Position numbers and translations under genes: made by a program
Source: Sphingobacteriales bacterium 44-15
GTDB lineage: Bacteria; Bacteroidota; Bacteroidia; Chitinophagales; Chitinophagaceae
NCBI GenBank assembly: GCA_001899685.1
Contig: MKWG01000037.1
Location: forward strand, 345,651 to 409,650
Length of the DNA: 64,000 nt
Direction: 5' to 3'
Shown here: positions 1-8,734 of the stretch, piece after piece
How the letters are laid out: each line of letters starts with the position of its first letter
Position numbering within the stretch: position 1 is the first letter of the stretch
The notes under the pieces: generated by a model
Database searches by the model: none
What the model was told of the DNA's origin: nothing
The model's input: the letters and a program-made list of their open reading frames with translations, nothing else

Positions 1-2
1 TT

Positions 3-10
3 TACCTTTG
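3..10 (+). promoter_or_regulatory. -7 promoter element of aspS
   Basis: TACCTTTG matches the Bacteroidota -7 consensus TAnnTTTG. It lies 21 bases before the aspS ATG, so transcription should begin around base 15 and the upstream TTG at base 8 cannot be the translation start. Confidence 0.65.
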
Positions 11-31
11 CGTTCCTTAAAAAACACAGCA

Positions 32-1858
32 ATGTACAGGACACATACCTGCGGAGCATTAAGACTACAGGACAGCGGCATACAAACCACCCTTGCCGGC
101 TGGGTGCAAACTATCAGGAAATTCGGTGCCATTACTTTTGTTGACCTGCGCGACCGCTATGGCATTACTCAGTTGCTTTTGGGAGAAGCATTAACAAAAC
201 AACTGGAAGAAAATCCTCTGGGGAGAGAATTTGTGCTGCAGGTTACCGGCACTGTACAGGAGCGCAGCAGCAAAAATCCCGCATTAGCCACCGGCGATAT
301 TGAAGTGAATGCGACCTCTTACACTGTGCTCAACAAATCTGCAACTCCTCCTTTCACTATACAGGATGATACAGATGGCGGAGATGATATCCGCATGAAA
401 TACAGGTATCTTGACCTGCGCCGCAATGCGGTAAAGAAGAATCTTGAGCTTCGCTATGCTGTTAACCGGGCCGCCAGGAACTACCTGCACGGTCAGGGCT
501 TTATGGATATTGAAACGCCATTCCTCATCAAGTCCACGCCTGAAGGAGCACGCGACTTTGTAGTGCCCTCCCGTATGAATGAAGGACAGTTCTATGCCCT
601 TCCCCAAAGCCCGCAAACATTTAAGCAACTGCTGATGGTAAGCGGTTACGACAGGTATTACCAGATCGTAAAATGTTTTCGCGATGAAGATCTGCGCGCC
701 GACCGCCAACCTGAGTTTACACAGATAGACTGCGAAATGAGCTTTGTGGAGCAGGAAGATATCCTTGAAATGTTTGAAGGGCTTATCAAATATATTTTTG
801 AAGAAGTAAAAGGCATTGCATATACCGAAAAAGTAGAGCGCATGTCTTGGGAGGATGCCATGTGGCAATATGGTAATGATAAGCCCGACATTCGCTTTGG
901 CATGAAAATAGCCAACCTTAAGTTTCCCGGCTATGCTTTTCCTTCCAAACAACCGGATTTAGCCGAAGGCTTACCTCAGGGCTTCAAAGTATTTGATGAT
1001 GCAGAAACTGTAGTAGCTATATCCGTTCCGGGATGCAGTGAATATAGCCGTAAACAAACCGATGAGCTAACAGACTGGGTTAAGCGCCCGCAGATCGGCA
1101 TGAAGGGACTTGCCTTTATCAAATATGCTGCCGACGGCACTGTAAAAAGCAGCTTTGATAAGTTTTATAACGAGGCACAGCTCAAAAGTATACTTAATGC
1201 TGCTGCAGCGTCGCCCGGAGACCTGGTGCTTATCCTTGCCGGTACAGAAGAACGCACCCGTAAGGCGATGAGTGAGCTGAGGCTTGAAATGGGAAAAAGA
1301 CTCGGGTTAAGAAAAGACAATGAATTTAAACTGCTTTGGGTGCTCGATTTCCCGCTTTTCGAATACAGCGAAGAAGACAACCGGTGGGTAGCAAGGCACC
1401 ATCCGTTCACTTCACCCAAACCGTCTGATATTGACATCATGATAAGCACGTCGCCCGAAATAAAAGATGCTGCCAGTTACCTTGCACATCCTTATGCTTC
1501 CATAAAAGCCAATGCGTATGATATGGTGCTCAATGGGAATGAAATAGGAGGTGGTTCTATCAGGATATTCCAGCGCAGCCTGCAGGAAAAAATGTTCACC
1601 GCGCTTGGCATGAGCCATGACGAAGCATTACATAAATTCGGCTTCCTGCTGGGTGCTTTTGAATACGGCGCTCCGCCTCATGGCGGTATTGCCTTTGGCT
1701 TCGACAGGCTCTGCGCTATCCTGGGAGGGAGTGAAAGTATCCGTGATTTTATTGCCTTCCCCAAAAACAACAGCGGGCGCGATGTGATGCTCGACGCGCC
1801 ATCTTCTATTGATGTAAAACAACTGGAAGAGCTGTCGCTTATTTTAAAAGATCAGTAA
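32..1858 (+). CDS. aspS: aspartate--tRNA ligase
   Basis: Class II aminoacyl-tRNA synthetase that charges tRNA-Asp in the cytoplasm. The N-terminus ([11 protein letters not shown]) opens the OB-fold anticodon-binding domain. The catalytic core carries the class II motifs, including [18 protein letters not shown] near residues 215-232 and the C-terminal GIAFGFDRL motif 3. The GAD-type insertion lies between them. Length, about 608 residues, is normal for a bacterial AspRS. An open frame extends back to a TTG at base 8, but that codon overlaps the -7 element, so the ATG at 32 is chosen. A small membrane-protein gene follows 15 bases downstream and is probably co-transcribed. Whether the enzyme is discriminating or also charges tRNA-Asn cannot be told from this window. 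Confidence 0.97.
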   Translation: MYRTHTCGALRLQDSGIQTTLAGWVQTIRKFGAITFVDLRDRYGITQLLLGEALTKQLEENPLGREFVLQVTGTVQERSSKNPALATGDIEVNATSYTVLNKSATPPFTIQDDTDGGDDIRMKYRYLDLRRNAVKKNLELRYAVNRAARNYLHGQGFMDIETPFLIKSTPEGARDFVVPSRMNEGQFYALPQSPQTFKQLLMVSGYDRYYQIVKCFRDEDLRADRQPEFTQIDCEMSFVEQEDILEMFEGLIKYIFEEVKGIAYTEKVERMSWEDAMWQYGNDKPDIRFGMKIANLKFPGYAFPSKQPDLAEGLPQGFKVFDDAETVVAISVPGCSEYSRKQTDELTDWVKRPQIGMKGLAFIKYAADGTVKSSFDKFYNEAQLKSILNAAAASPGDLVLILAGTEERTRKAMSELRLEMGKRLGLRKDNEFKLLWVLDFPLFEYSEEDNRWVARHHPFTSPKPSDIDIMISTSPEIKDAASYLAHPYASIKANAYDMVLNGNEIGGGSIRIFQRSLQEKMFTALGMSHDEALHKFGFLLGAFEYGAPPHGGIAFGFDRLCAILGGSESIRDFIAFPKNNSGRDVMLDAPSSIDVKQLEELSLILKDQ

Positions 1859-1873
1859 CGCAAATATATTTTC

Positions 1874-2368
1874 ATGAAAACAGCCTTAAAAACAGCGACC
1901 ATACTATCATGGATCAATCTTATCATCGGAGGCATTCTGGTGTTAGGCGGGTTGTTCAGTATGCTGATAGCGCCTAATGTTATGCTCATGCTGATATCAG
2001 TTGTGCTTACCGGCTCAATAGTGCTGCACAGCTATGCAACCCTTCAATTAAAAAAAAGCATCACAAACCCTGATATTCCCTTAAGCTCGCAAACCTCATC
2101 AGGCATCCGGCTCGTAGGTTTTATGGCGCTGTTTTTTGCAATGCTGAATATAGGCAACGCGGCAGTTATCATTCAAAATGCGGAAGAGGCCATAAAGCAG
2201 GTAGAGCTTCCCTTCAAGCCCGAAGGCTTTAACCTTGTCAAAGCGGTACGGATCGTTGGAGTAATTTCTTTGATCTTCAGTATAGGGATCGTGATCAATG
2301 TAGTGCTGAGCTTCCGGTTGTTGCGACGGTATTTGATATCACAGCAGGAAAAAAATGGTGAGAACTGA
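1874..2368 (+). CDS. small four-helix membrane protein, unknown function
   Basis: I do not recognise a named family. The 164 residues show four hydrophobic stretches of about 20 residues (near 8-32, 33-53, 77-100 and 124-148), suggesting a four-helix inner-membrane protein. The C-terminus is basic and polar (RRYLISQQEKNG). The ATG starts 15 bases after the aspS stop with no terminator between them, so it is probably the second gene of an aspS transcript. Function unknown. Confidence 0.7.
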   Translation: MKTALKTATILSWINLIIGGILVLGGLFSMLIAPNVMLMLISVVLTGSIVLHSYATLQLKKSITNPDIPLSSQTSSGIRLVGFMALFFAMLNIGNAAVIIQNAEEAIKQVELPFKPEGFNLVKAVRIVGVISLIFSIGIVINVVLSFRLLRRYLISQQEKNGEN

Positions 2369-2461
2369 AACGTGAGAAGTGAATGTCAATGTGAAACGAA
2401 AGACGTCAAACGTGAAAACAACCTGTAACCGAAGCCTCTTGTCTTGTAACCTGAAACCTTT
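2367..2461. repeat. dispersed intergenic GTGAAACG-type repeat
   Basis: The stretch is built from variations of AACGTGAGAAGTGAA, GTGAAACGAAAGACGTC and AAACGTGAAAAC. The same words recur in at least ten other gaps of this window, for example at 3680-3750, 20015-20090, 33025-33090, 50865-50950 and 58155-58305. No coding potential is visible. Confidence 0.5.
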
Positions 2462-3652
2462 TCAAGCTTTTCCCAGGTCAACAGTAGCGCCCAGCCAGGC
2501 CATCATACCTGCTCCCAGCTCAAGCGCCTTCTCATCTATATTAAAAGTAGGAGTATGCACGCCTGAGGTTATCCCTTTGGCAACATTACCTGCACCAAGG
2601 CGATAGAAGCATCCCGGGATCACCTGGGAATAATATCCAAAATCTTCAGCGCCCATTCTCAATTCTGATTCTTCTATATTATCAGCACCGGCAAATTCAG
2701 CGGCGCCGGATGCTGCCAGATCATTAAGCTTTTCATTGTTGTATACGCAGGGATACCCTACGTCAATGGTGAGGTCAATTTCTGCACCCATACTGTGCAC
2801 CAGTTCTGTAGAGAGCTTACGGATAAGCTCATGCGCTTCAAACCGCCAGGTTTCATCCATTGCCCTGAAGGTACCCATAAGCTTCACTTCACTGGGAATG
2901 ACATTTGTAGTATAGCCACCCTGGAATGAAGTAATGGATAGTACAGACGGATTAAAAGGATTGCGGTTGCGGCTGATGATCTGCTGTAATGCCACTACAA
3001 GCTGCGAAGCGATCAGTATAGTATCCACAGCCTGCTGCGGCGCAGCGGCATGCCCGCCTTTGCCTTTGATAGTGATATAAATTTCGTCGGCGCTGGCCAT
3101 GATCTTCCCGCCCCTGAAACGGTATTTTCCTACCTCCAGTTGGGGGTGAACATGCAGCCCAAGTATAGCCGAAGGGCGGGGATTCTCCAAAGCGCCTTCT
3201 TTGATCAGCAGGCTTGCGCCTCCGGGATTTTTTTCTTCTCCCGGCTGGAATATCAATTTAACCGTTCCCTCCCATTCATCCTTCAGTTGATGAAGGATCC
3301 TGGTAGCACCCAGCAAACAGGTGGTATGGGCATCGTGCCCGCAGGCATGCATCACACCCGCATTTTGAGATTTATAGGGAATGTCATTCTCTTCCTGTAT
3401 AGGTAAAGCATCCATATCAGCCCGCAGGGCAACTATCCTTTTGCCCGGGTTTTTACCTTCGAGCAGGCCTACTACTCCTGTAGTGGCTTTCACTTCGTAG
3501 GGAATACCCAAAGCAGACAGGTGCTTCTGTACCAGCGCTGAAGTTTCAAATTCTTTATAGCTCAGCTCCGGATGGGCATGAATATGACGACGCATCTCTA
3601 CCAGTTCGGGACTGTACTCTGCCGCAAGCGCTTTTATCTTTTCTTTAAGCAT
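2462..3652 (-). CDS. M20-family amidohydrolase (N-acyl amino acid / hippurate hydrolase type)
   Basis: Dizinc M20D-type peptidase that likely hydrolyses an N-acyl or amide bond of an amino-acid derivative in the cytoplasm. Visible motifs are MRRHIHAHPELSYKE at the N-terminus, the metal-binding HACGHDAHT, QPGEEKNPGG, LGLHVHPQ, and a C-terminal RMGAEDFGYY. The length of 396 residues is typical. The open frame runs upstream to 3730, but TATCTTTGCGCC sits directly before the ATG at 3652, so the shorter start is preferred. The mRNA may be almost leaderless. The exact substrate is not deducible. Confidence 0.92.
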   Translation of the reverse strand: MLKEKIKALAAEYSPELVEMRRHIHAHPELSYKEFETSALVQKHLSALGIPYEVKATTGVVGLLEGKNPGKRIVALRADMDALPIQEENDIPYKSQNAGVMHACGHDAHTTCLLGATRILHQLKDEWEGTVKLIFQPGEEKNPGGASLLIKEGALENPRPSAILGLHVHPQLEVGKYRFRGGKIMASADEIYITIKGKGGHAAAPQQAVDTILIASQLVVALQQIISRNRNPFNPSVLSITSFQGGYTTNVIPSEVKLMGTFRAMDETWRFEAHELIRKLSTELVHSMGAEIDLTIDVGYPCVYNNEKLNDLAASGAAEFAGADNIEESELRMGAEDFGYYSQVIPGCFYRLGAGNVAKGITSGVHTPTFNIDEKALELGAGMMAWLGATVDLGKA

Positions 3653-3656
3653 GGCG

Positions 3657-3664
3657 CAAAGATA
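3657..3664 (-). promoter_or_regulatory. -7 promoter element of the M20 amidohydrolase gene
   Basis: On the minus strand this reads TATCTTTG and is followed by only CGCC before the ATG. The predicted transcription start therefore falls on or next to the start codon. Confidence 0.6.
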
Positions 3665-3679
3665 ATGAGGAAAGCTGTT

Positions 3680-3750
3680 GTAAAGTGAATGGGGAAAAGA
3701 CAAACATGAGAAGTGAGACGTGAAAGGCACTTACCTCTCACGTCTCACGA
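3680..3750. repeat. dispersed intergenic GTGAGACG/CACGTCTC repeat
   Basis: Contains GAGAAGTGAGACGTGAAAGG followed after a short gap by CCTCTCACGTCTCACG. This gives an imperfect hairpin of the same word family seen in other gaps of the window. Confidence 0.5.
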
Positions 3751-3782
3751 TAACCCGGAGATATAATTTGACAGATCTGGCA

Positions 3783-5021
3783 CTAATACAACATCCGCGC
3801 CTTGATAGTTTCCTTAATTCCTTTCAGTAGCTCCAGCGCTTCTTTCGACAAATGCTTATCTACATCCAGTACCACATAACCTATATTGTCATTTGTTTTC
3901 AGGTATTGACCCAGGATATTGATATTATGCCCCGACAGCAGTGTATTGATCTGAGACAATACGCCAGGCACATTTTTGTGAATATGCAGGATACGGTGTG
4001 TCCCTTCCTGTAAAGGCAATGCCAGCTCAGGAACAGTATGGGACCCGGTGGTAGAGCCTGTTTCAAGAAAGTTAATCAGCTTTACACTTACATCTTCACC
4101 AATATTTGCCTGCGCTTCTTCCGTAGAGCCTCCTATATGCGGAGTAAGAATAACATTAGGCAATCCCTGCAGCGGAGAGGTAAAAACGTCGCCATTCTTT
4201 TCCGGCTCTACAGGAAATACATCAATAGCGGCACCGGATAACTGCCCGCTTTGTAGCACATTGCGCAATGCATCAAGATCTACGACTTCTCCCCTGGCAT
4301 AATTGATAAGTATGCTTCCTTTCTTAAAGTTTTTGAGGACTGCTGCGTTGATCATATTCTTTGTCTGGCTGGTTTCAGGCACATGAAGCGTTATAATATC
4401 AGCTTCCGCTACAACCTCTTTAATGGTTTTACATTGATGTGCATTACCCAATGGCAATTTGGTAACGATGTCATAGTAGATCACTTTCATCCCGAATGCC
4501 TCCGCCAGCACGCTCACCTGGGCTCCAATATTACCATAACCGATGATCCCGAGGGTTTTGCCTCTCAGCTCATAACTACCTTTGGATTCCTTCATCCATT
4601 TTCCTTCCTGGGCAGCTTTATTTTTATCCGGTATACGGCGTATGAGCATCACTGAAAGCGCTATTACCAGCTCTGCTACCGAGCGCGTGTTGGAATATGG
4701 GGCGTTGAATACTGTTACCCCCTGGCGAGTTGCTTCCTTCAGATCTACCTGGTTTACGCCTATACAGAAACATCCTATAGCCTGTAATTTGGAAGCCGCC
4801 TGCAATATAGTTGGGGTGATCTGGGACTTGGAGCGAATACCTAATAAATGCACATTCTTCACCTGCTTTGCCAGCTCTTCTTCGGGCATTGCACCGGTAA
4901 TTTTCCTGACTGAGCTATATCCTGCTTTTTTAAAATTCTCTACCGCGAGATCGCTGATATTTTCCAATAACAGGATATTAATTTTCTCTTTTGGATAACT
5001 GGTCCGTTTTTTGTCGCTCAT
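3783..5021 (-). CDS. serA: D-3-phosphoglycerate dehydrogenase (SerA type, with ACT domain)
   Basis: NAD-dependent D-2-hydroxyacid dehydrogenase expected to oxidise 3-phosphoglycerate as the first step of serine synthesis. The substrate domain is followed by the Rossmann motif GIIGYGNIGAQVS near residue 160, the catalytic ARGEVVD arginine region, and LTPHIGGSTEEAQ with the catalytic histidine. A C-terminal ACT domain (last 75 residues, with LLSGHNINILGQYL) fits serine feedback control. The 412-residue length matches the E. coli-like two-domain-plus-ACT form. The start at 5021 (MSDKKRTSYP) is preferred over 5045, which overlaps the promoter element. Confidence 0.88.
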   Translation of the reverse strand: MSDKKRTSYPKEKINILLLENISDLAVENFKKAGYSSVRKITGAMPEEELAKQVKNVHLLGIRSKSQITPTILQAASKLQAIGCFCIGVNQVDLKEATRQGVTVFNAPYSNTRSVAELVIALSVMLIRRIPDKNKAAQEGKWMKESKGSYELRGKTLGIIGYGNIGAQVSVLAEAFGMKVIYYDIVTKLPLGNAHQCKTIKEVVAEADIITLHVPETSQTKNMINAAVLKNFKKGSILINYARGEVVDLDALRNVLQSGQLSGAAIDVFPVEPEKNGDVFTSPLQGLPNVILTPHIGGSTEEAQANIGEDVSVKLINFLETGSTTGSHTVPELALPLQEGTHRILHIHKNVPGVLSQINTLLSGHNINILGQYLKTNDNIGYVVLDVDKHLSKEALELLKGIKETIKARMLY

Positions 5022-5042
5022 AATTTTATTGTAAAATTGGCG

Positions 5043-5050
5043 CAAAAATA
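5043..5050 (-). promoter_or_regulatory. -7 promoter element of serA
   Basis: On the minus strand this reads TATTTTTG followed by CGCC, 21 bases before the chosen ATG. The GCGCC after the -7 box is shared with the M20 and HIT-family genes. Confidence 0.55.
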
Positions 5051-5093
5051 ATAAGTAATTGCGTTTCAGCGTTCTTTTGCAATTAAATCCAAT

Positions 5094-6263
5094 ATGAGAA
5101 AGTTATTATATCCTGTATTGTTAGTAGCGCTGTATACGTCCGGGTGCTACTATTCCACTATTAAAAAAAAGGACAAAACAGTACCGGCAACAAAAGTTGA
5201 CTCTGCTGCACAACCGCTTTCTGCCGTGCCCAAAGCTGAATTTGAGCATTATTACAATACTGCTGCCGCCTTTTACGAGAATGTGCTGGAAAAAAGCCAT
5301 TTCAGCGGAGAATTTCTCGTAGCAAAAAAAGGAGAGGTCATTTTTGAAAAATATGCAGGACATGCCCACATCGGTACGGAAGACGCTATTACCGCCGACA
5401 GCCCCTTGCACCTGGCTTCAGTTTCCAAGACATTTACAGCTATGGCAACCCTGAAATTATGGGAGGAAGGCAAGCTTGATATTCATGACGAAGTATCCAA
5501 ATACCTTATCGGTTTCCCCTATAAAGGCGTAACCATAAAAACACTGCTGAACCACCGCAGCGGTCTTCCCAACTATGTGCATGTAATGGAACAACTGGGC
5601 TGGAGCAGGAACAAGATAGTATATAATACGGATGTGCTGCAGTTCCTGGTTCAAAACAAAAAAAGGCTGCAGGTAGCGGCGCCGGACCGTTCATTCCACT
5701 ATTGCAATACCAATTATGCATTGCTTGCGCTTATTATTGAAAAAGTGAGCGGCATACCTTACCCCCAATTCATTTATGAAAATTTCTTTGCCCCAATTGG
5801 CATGACCAATAGCTATGTTTTTACTATGGCTGATTCCGCAAGGTCGCTCCCCTCCTACAATTACAAGAACAAACAGGAACAATTTACTTTTCTTGACGCA
5901 GTGTATGGTGATAAGAACGTATATAGTACTGTGCGCGACCTCCTGAAATGGGAGTCAGCGCTCAGCTATGGCAATATGTTCAAACCGGAAACCCTTGATT
6001 CAGCGTATACCGGCTACAGCCATGAGAAAAAAGGAATAAAAAATTACGGGCTGGGCTGGCGCATGCTGGAATATCCCAATAAAGATAAAATCATCTACCA
6101 CAACGGCTGGTGGCATGGCAACAATACGGTATTCGCTCGCCTCATACAGGATTCAGCTACTGTCATTATCCTCGGCAACAGATACAACCGCAATATTTAC
6201 CAGGCTAAAAAGCTTTTCAATGCTTTTGGCGATTATGAGACCGACGAGGATACGGATGAATAA
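5094..6263 (+). CDS. serine hydrolase of the beta-lactamase/D-Ala-D-Ala carboxypeptidase family, lipoprotein
   Basis: Class C beta-lactamase-fold enzyme. A lipoprotein signal ends in the box ALYTSGC18. The nucleophile motif is S109-V-S-K112 in LASVSKTFTA, the second is Y203-C-N205, and HNG occurs near the C-terminus (YHNGWWHG), standing in for the KTG/HTG motif. At 389 residues it is a single catalytic domain without an accessory C-terminal domain. Possible roles are peptidoglycan peptide trimming or esterase activity at the outer membrane; resistance to beta-lactams should not be assumed. It is divergent from serA and followed by a tRNA gene. Confidence 0.88.
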   Translation: MRKLLYPVLLVALYTSGCYYSTIKKKDKTVPATKVDSAAQPLSAVPKAEFEHYYNTAAAFYENVLEKSHFSGEFLVAKKGEVIFEKYAGHAHIGTEDAITADSPLHLASVSKTFTAMATLKLWEEGKLDIHDEVSKYLIGFPYKGVTIKTLLNHRSGLPNYVHVMEQLGWSRNKIVYNTDVLQFLVQNKKRLQVAAPDRSFHYCNTNYALLALIIEKVSGIPYPQFIYENFFAPIGMTNSYVFTMADSARSLPSYNYKNKQEQFTFLDAVYGDKNVYSTVRDLLKWESALSYGNMFKPETLDSAYTGYSHEKKGIKNYGLGWRMLEYPNKDKIIYHNGWWHGNNTVFARLIQDSATVIILGNRYNRNIYQAKKLFNAFGDYETDEDTDE

Positions 6264-6309
6264 TCCTTTTGTGATTTTCCTTTTGAATATGTAACCTTGC
6301 ACCCACAAT

Positions 6310-6396
6310 GGAGAGATGCCAGAGTGGTTGAATGGGACGGTCTCGAAAACCGTTGTACGGGCAACTGTACCCAGGGTTCGAATCCCTGTCTCTCCG
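6310..6396 (+). tRNA. tRNA-Ser (anticodon CGA)
   Basis: A cloverleaf of 87 bases. Acceptor GGAGAGA pairs with TCTCTCC, followed by discriminator G. The anticodon stem ACGGT/ACCGT encloses the loop CTCGAAA with anticodon CGA, reading UCG. A long variable arm follows (TGTACGGGCAACTGTACC), as expected for tRNA-Ser, and the T arm contains GGTTCGAATCC. The 3' CCA is not encoded. Confidence 0.95.
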
Positions 6397-6463
6397 CCCT
6401 TATCGTTTACTTAAGCAAAACAAGATAAAAAACATTGAGAATCAACAAGTTGCCCACTTCTGG

Positions 6464-7867
6464 TCATTTTGATAACTGATCTTCAACTTTTTCAACCGTG
6501 GCTGAATGCTTTTCAGCCAGCAGCTCTAATGCTTTAACGACCTCAGGATGCTTTGATGCAATGTTGTTCGATTCTGAAATATCTTCATCAAGATTAAACA
6601 ATGCAGGCGTATCCAGCTTTTTAAAGTCCGCAGGATATCCGATAGAGTTGGAGCTATAGAATAATAACTTATAAGGTCCCTTTCTAACGCCCGCCAGAAC
6701 ATCTGCATGATAGTAGTAAAATTCATCTCTCGGGCTTTTCTCCTGTTTACCTCTTAATACACCGCTAAGATCATAGCCGTCCAAAATACGGTCCTGCGGC
6801 AATTTACCTCCGGCAAGAGATAAAAAGGTTGGTAAAATATCGAGTGTACTTCCAGGCTCGGCAACAAATCGTGGCGCCACAAGCCCCCTGCCCCAGAATA
6901 TGGCAGGGACCCTCACTCCTCCTTCATAACTGTTGCCCTTTGCTCCAAACAAGGGACCGGAAGATCCTCCCAGTTCTTTAAAAAGCTTCCAGGGACCGTT
7001 ATCGCTTATGAAAACAACACAGGTGTTTTTATCCAGCCCGTTATCTTTTAAAGCCTTCAATACCTGGCCAACGCTCCAGTCAATTTCCTCTATAATATCA
7101 CCATAAGTGCCCCTTTTGCTCCTGCCTTTGAACCTGGCATTGGGAAACAAAGGAACATGAGGCATATTATGAGCAAAATATAAAAAGAACGGGCGGTTCT
7201 TATTTTTTTCAATAACCGAAACGGCTTCCCTGGTATAGCGTTCTGTTAATGTGTTTTGTACAGCAGGCCGCTCAATTACAGATTCATTACGCATTAAAGG
7301 CACCCGGAAATACTCATTTTTGGGCTCGGCAATCGCCTTTGGGTAAGGTACCGAATCTATAAGATCCATATCGTTGCTATAGGGAATACCAAAGTAATAA
7401 TCAAATCCGTTGTGGGTTGGCAGGTATTGCGGCTGGCTGCCCAGGTGCCATTTTCCAATATGGGCTGTATAATAGCCGTTCTGTTTTAACAGCTCTGCAA
7501 TTGTCAGCTCGTTTGCCGGTAATCCTCCCTTTGAACCAGGGAATAATACACGGTGATTTGCAGTCCCCGCCATCCCGCTTCTGATAGGCAGCCTGCCGGT
7601 CAGTAACCCTGCCCGTGAAGGGGTGCAAACGTTAGCAGCAACATAAAAGTTTGTCCACTTTTGCCCTTCAGCCGCCATCCGGTCTATATTTGGTGTATGA
7701 ATGGTTGGATTGCCATAAGTGCTCAGATCTCCATAGCCCTGATCATCGGTCAGGATAATAATAAAATTAGGTTTGGCGCTATTTATCTGCTGAGCGTTTA
7801 ATTTAATAAGCTGTAAAAAAACAGTTGTTACAGTCAAAAAGAAAAGTTTATAGTATTCTTTTTTCAT
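6464..7867 (-). CDS. secreted sulfatase (arylsulfatase family S1)
   Basis: Hydrolyses a sulfate ester, probably on a polysaccharide or glycan, outside the cytoplasmic membrane. A signal peptide (MKKEYYKLFFLTVTTVFLQL) precedes the alkaline-phosphatase-fold domain. Metal ligands are in FIIILTDDQGYGDLS (D41, D42). The formylglycine signature C81-T-P-S-R followed by AGLLTGR is intact. HIGKWHLG and VFISDNGPW are the other active-site segments. Length is 467 residues. The start at 7867 is preferred because it gives a clean signal peptide; the frame extends to 7924. The protein needs cysteine-to-formylglycine conversion, but no convincing maturase is encoded nearby. The substrate cannot be assigned. 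Confidence 0.93.
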   Translation of the reverse strand: MKKEYYKLFFLTVTTVFLQLIKLNAQQINSAKPNFIIILTDDQGYGDLSTYGNPTIHTPNIDRMAAEGQKWTNFYVAANVCTPSRAGLLTGRLPIRSGMAGTANHRVLFPGSKGGLPANELTIAELLKQNGYYTAHIGKWHLGSQPQYLPTHNGFDYYFGIPYSNDMDLIDSVPYPKAIAEPKNEYFRVPLMRNESVIERPAVQNTLTERYTREAVSVIEKNKNRPFFLYFAHNMPHVPLFPNARFKGRSKRGTYGDIIEEIDWSVGQVLKALKDNGLDKNTCVVFISDNGPWKLFKELGGSSGPLFGAKGNSYEGGVRVPAIFWGRGLVAPRFVAEPGSTLDILPTFLSLAGGKLPQDRILDGYDLSGVLRGKQEKSPRDEFYYYHADVLAGVRKGPYKLLFYSSNSIGYPADFKKLDTPALFNLDEDISESNNIASKHPEVVKALELLAEKHSATVEKVEDQLSK

Positions 7868-8095
7868 TTGTGTGTCCTTTAAAAATCCCGGTAAAGATAG
7901 GTCTCCTGATCCTGCCTGCGGCATATTGTTCCCATCCCTCCGGGAAAACCGGTGAACAACTGCAATTAGATGATATATTCATATCCGGACGGGCTCTTAT
8001 AGCAGTGAGTTTTGGTTTCAGCTCCAGTTTCTACAGGGGCTGATTTTTTTGTAATCGCGTGTAATGATCTTTTAAGAAAAACCGGTAAGCTTATG

Positions 8096-8710
8096 CTATA
8101 TTATTCCCTGCCTGGTGGCTTTGCTGATGAGGATCGCGGTATTTTTCGCATCAAATTTTTCGAGCAGGCTTTTACGATGGGTATTGACTGTAGGAATGCT
8201 GATAAAAAGCCGCTCTGCTATTTCTGTATTGGTTAATCCTCCGGCGATCAGTTGCAATACTTCTTTTTCCCGCCTTGTGATCAAAGGCATTTCCTGAGTG
8301 GCTTCGCTGAGCGCAGCCGCTGCCTCCTGGCTAAAATAAGTTTTGCCTGCCAGTACGGTAGTGATAGCATTCATTAACTCAGCCTTATCTGCGTTCTTCA
8401 ATACATAGCCCGATGCACCATTGTCCGTCATATTGCGGATAACAGCCTGCTGGTTGAACGTGCTTAATCCCAGCACAAACACCGAAGGGTATTGCTGCCT
8501 TACGGCTTTACACAGATCAATGCCGCTCATATCAGGCAGGTTGATATCCATCAGTATAATATCAGGCTGTTGTTGTTTCAGAAAACTGAGGCAGGATATG
8601 GCAGTGGTGGCATGGCCCATCCATTCAATACCCTTTTCATTTTGCAATAATGAGCGAATACCTTCAATCACCATATAATGGTCATCTACTATAAATACGC
8701 TTGCTTTCAT
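8096..8710 (-). CDS. NarL/LuxR-family response regulator
   Basis: Two-component response regulator of 204 residues. The receiver domain has the acidic pair D9-D10, the phosphoacceptor D55 (IILMDINLPD), and the conserved lysine in GYVLKNADK. The C-terminal LuxR helix-turn-helix is clear (LITRREKEVLQLIAGGLTNTEIA and STVNTHRKSLLEKF-like). The gene lies 24 bases downstream of the histidine-kinase gene on the same strand, so the two form a cognate pair. Target genes are unknown; the divergent repeat lipoprotein is a reasonable candidate. Confidence 0.93.
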   Translation of the reverse strand: MKASVFIVDDHYMVIEGIRSLLQNEKGIEWMGHATTAISCLSFLKQQQPDIILMDINLPDMSGIDLCKAVRQQYPSVFVLGLSTFNQQAVIRNMTDNGASGYVLKNADKAELMNAITTVLAGKTYFSQEAAAALSEATQEMPLITRREKEVLQLIAGGLTNTEIAERLFISIPTVNTHRKSLLEKFDAKNTAILISKATRQGII

Positions 8711-8734
8711 TAAGAAATCAAAAATGCAAAAAAA

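Noticed and set aside
284..952. Long minus-strand frame of 222 codons inside aspS
   Set aside because: It is antisense to a fully conserved synthetase gene and shows no domain; a shadow frame.
5094..6263. Antibiotic-resistance beta-lactamase
   Set aside because: The fold motifs are shared with carboxypeptidases and esterases; the lipoprotein has YCN and HNG motifs in a family most members of which are not resistance enzymes.
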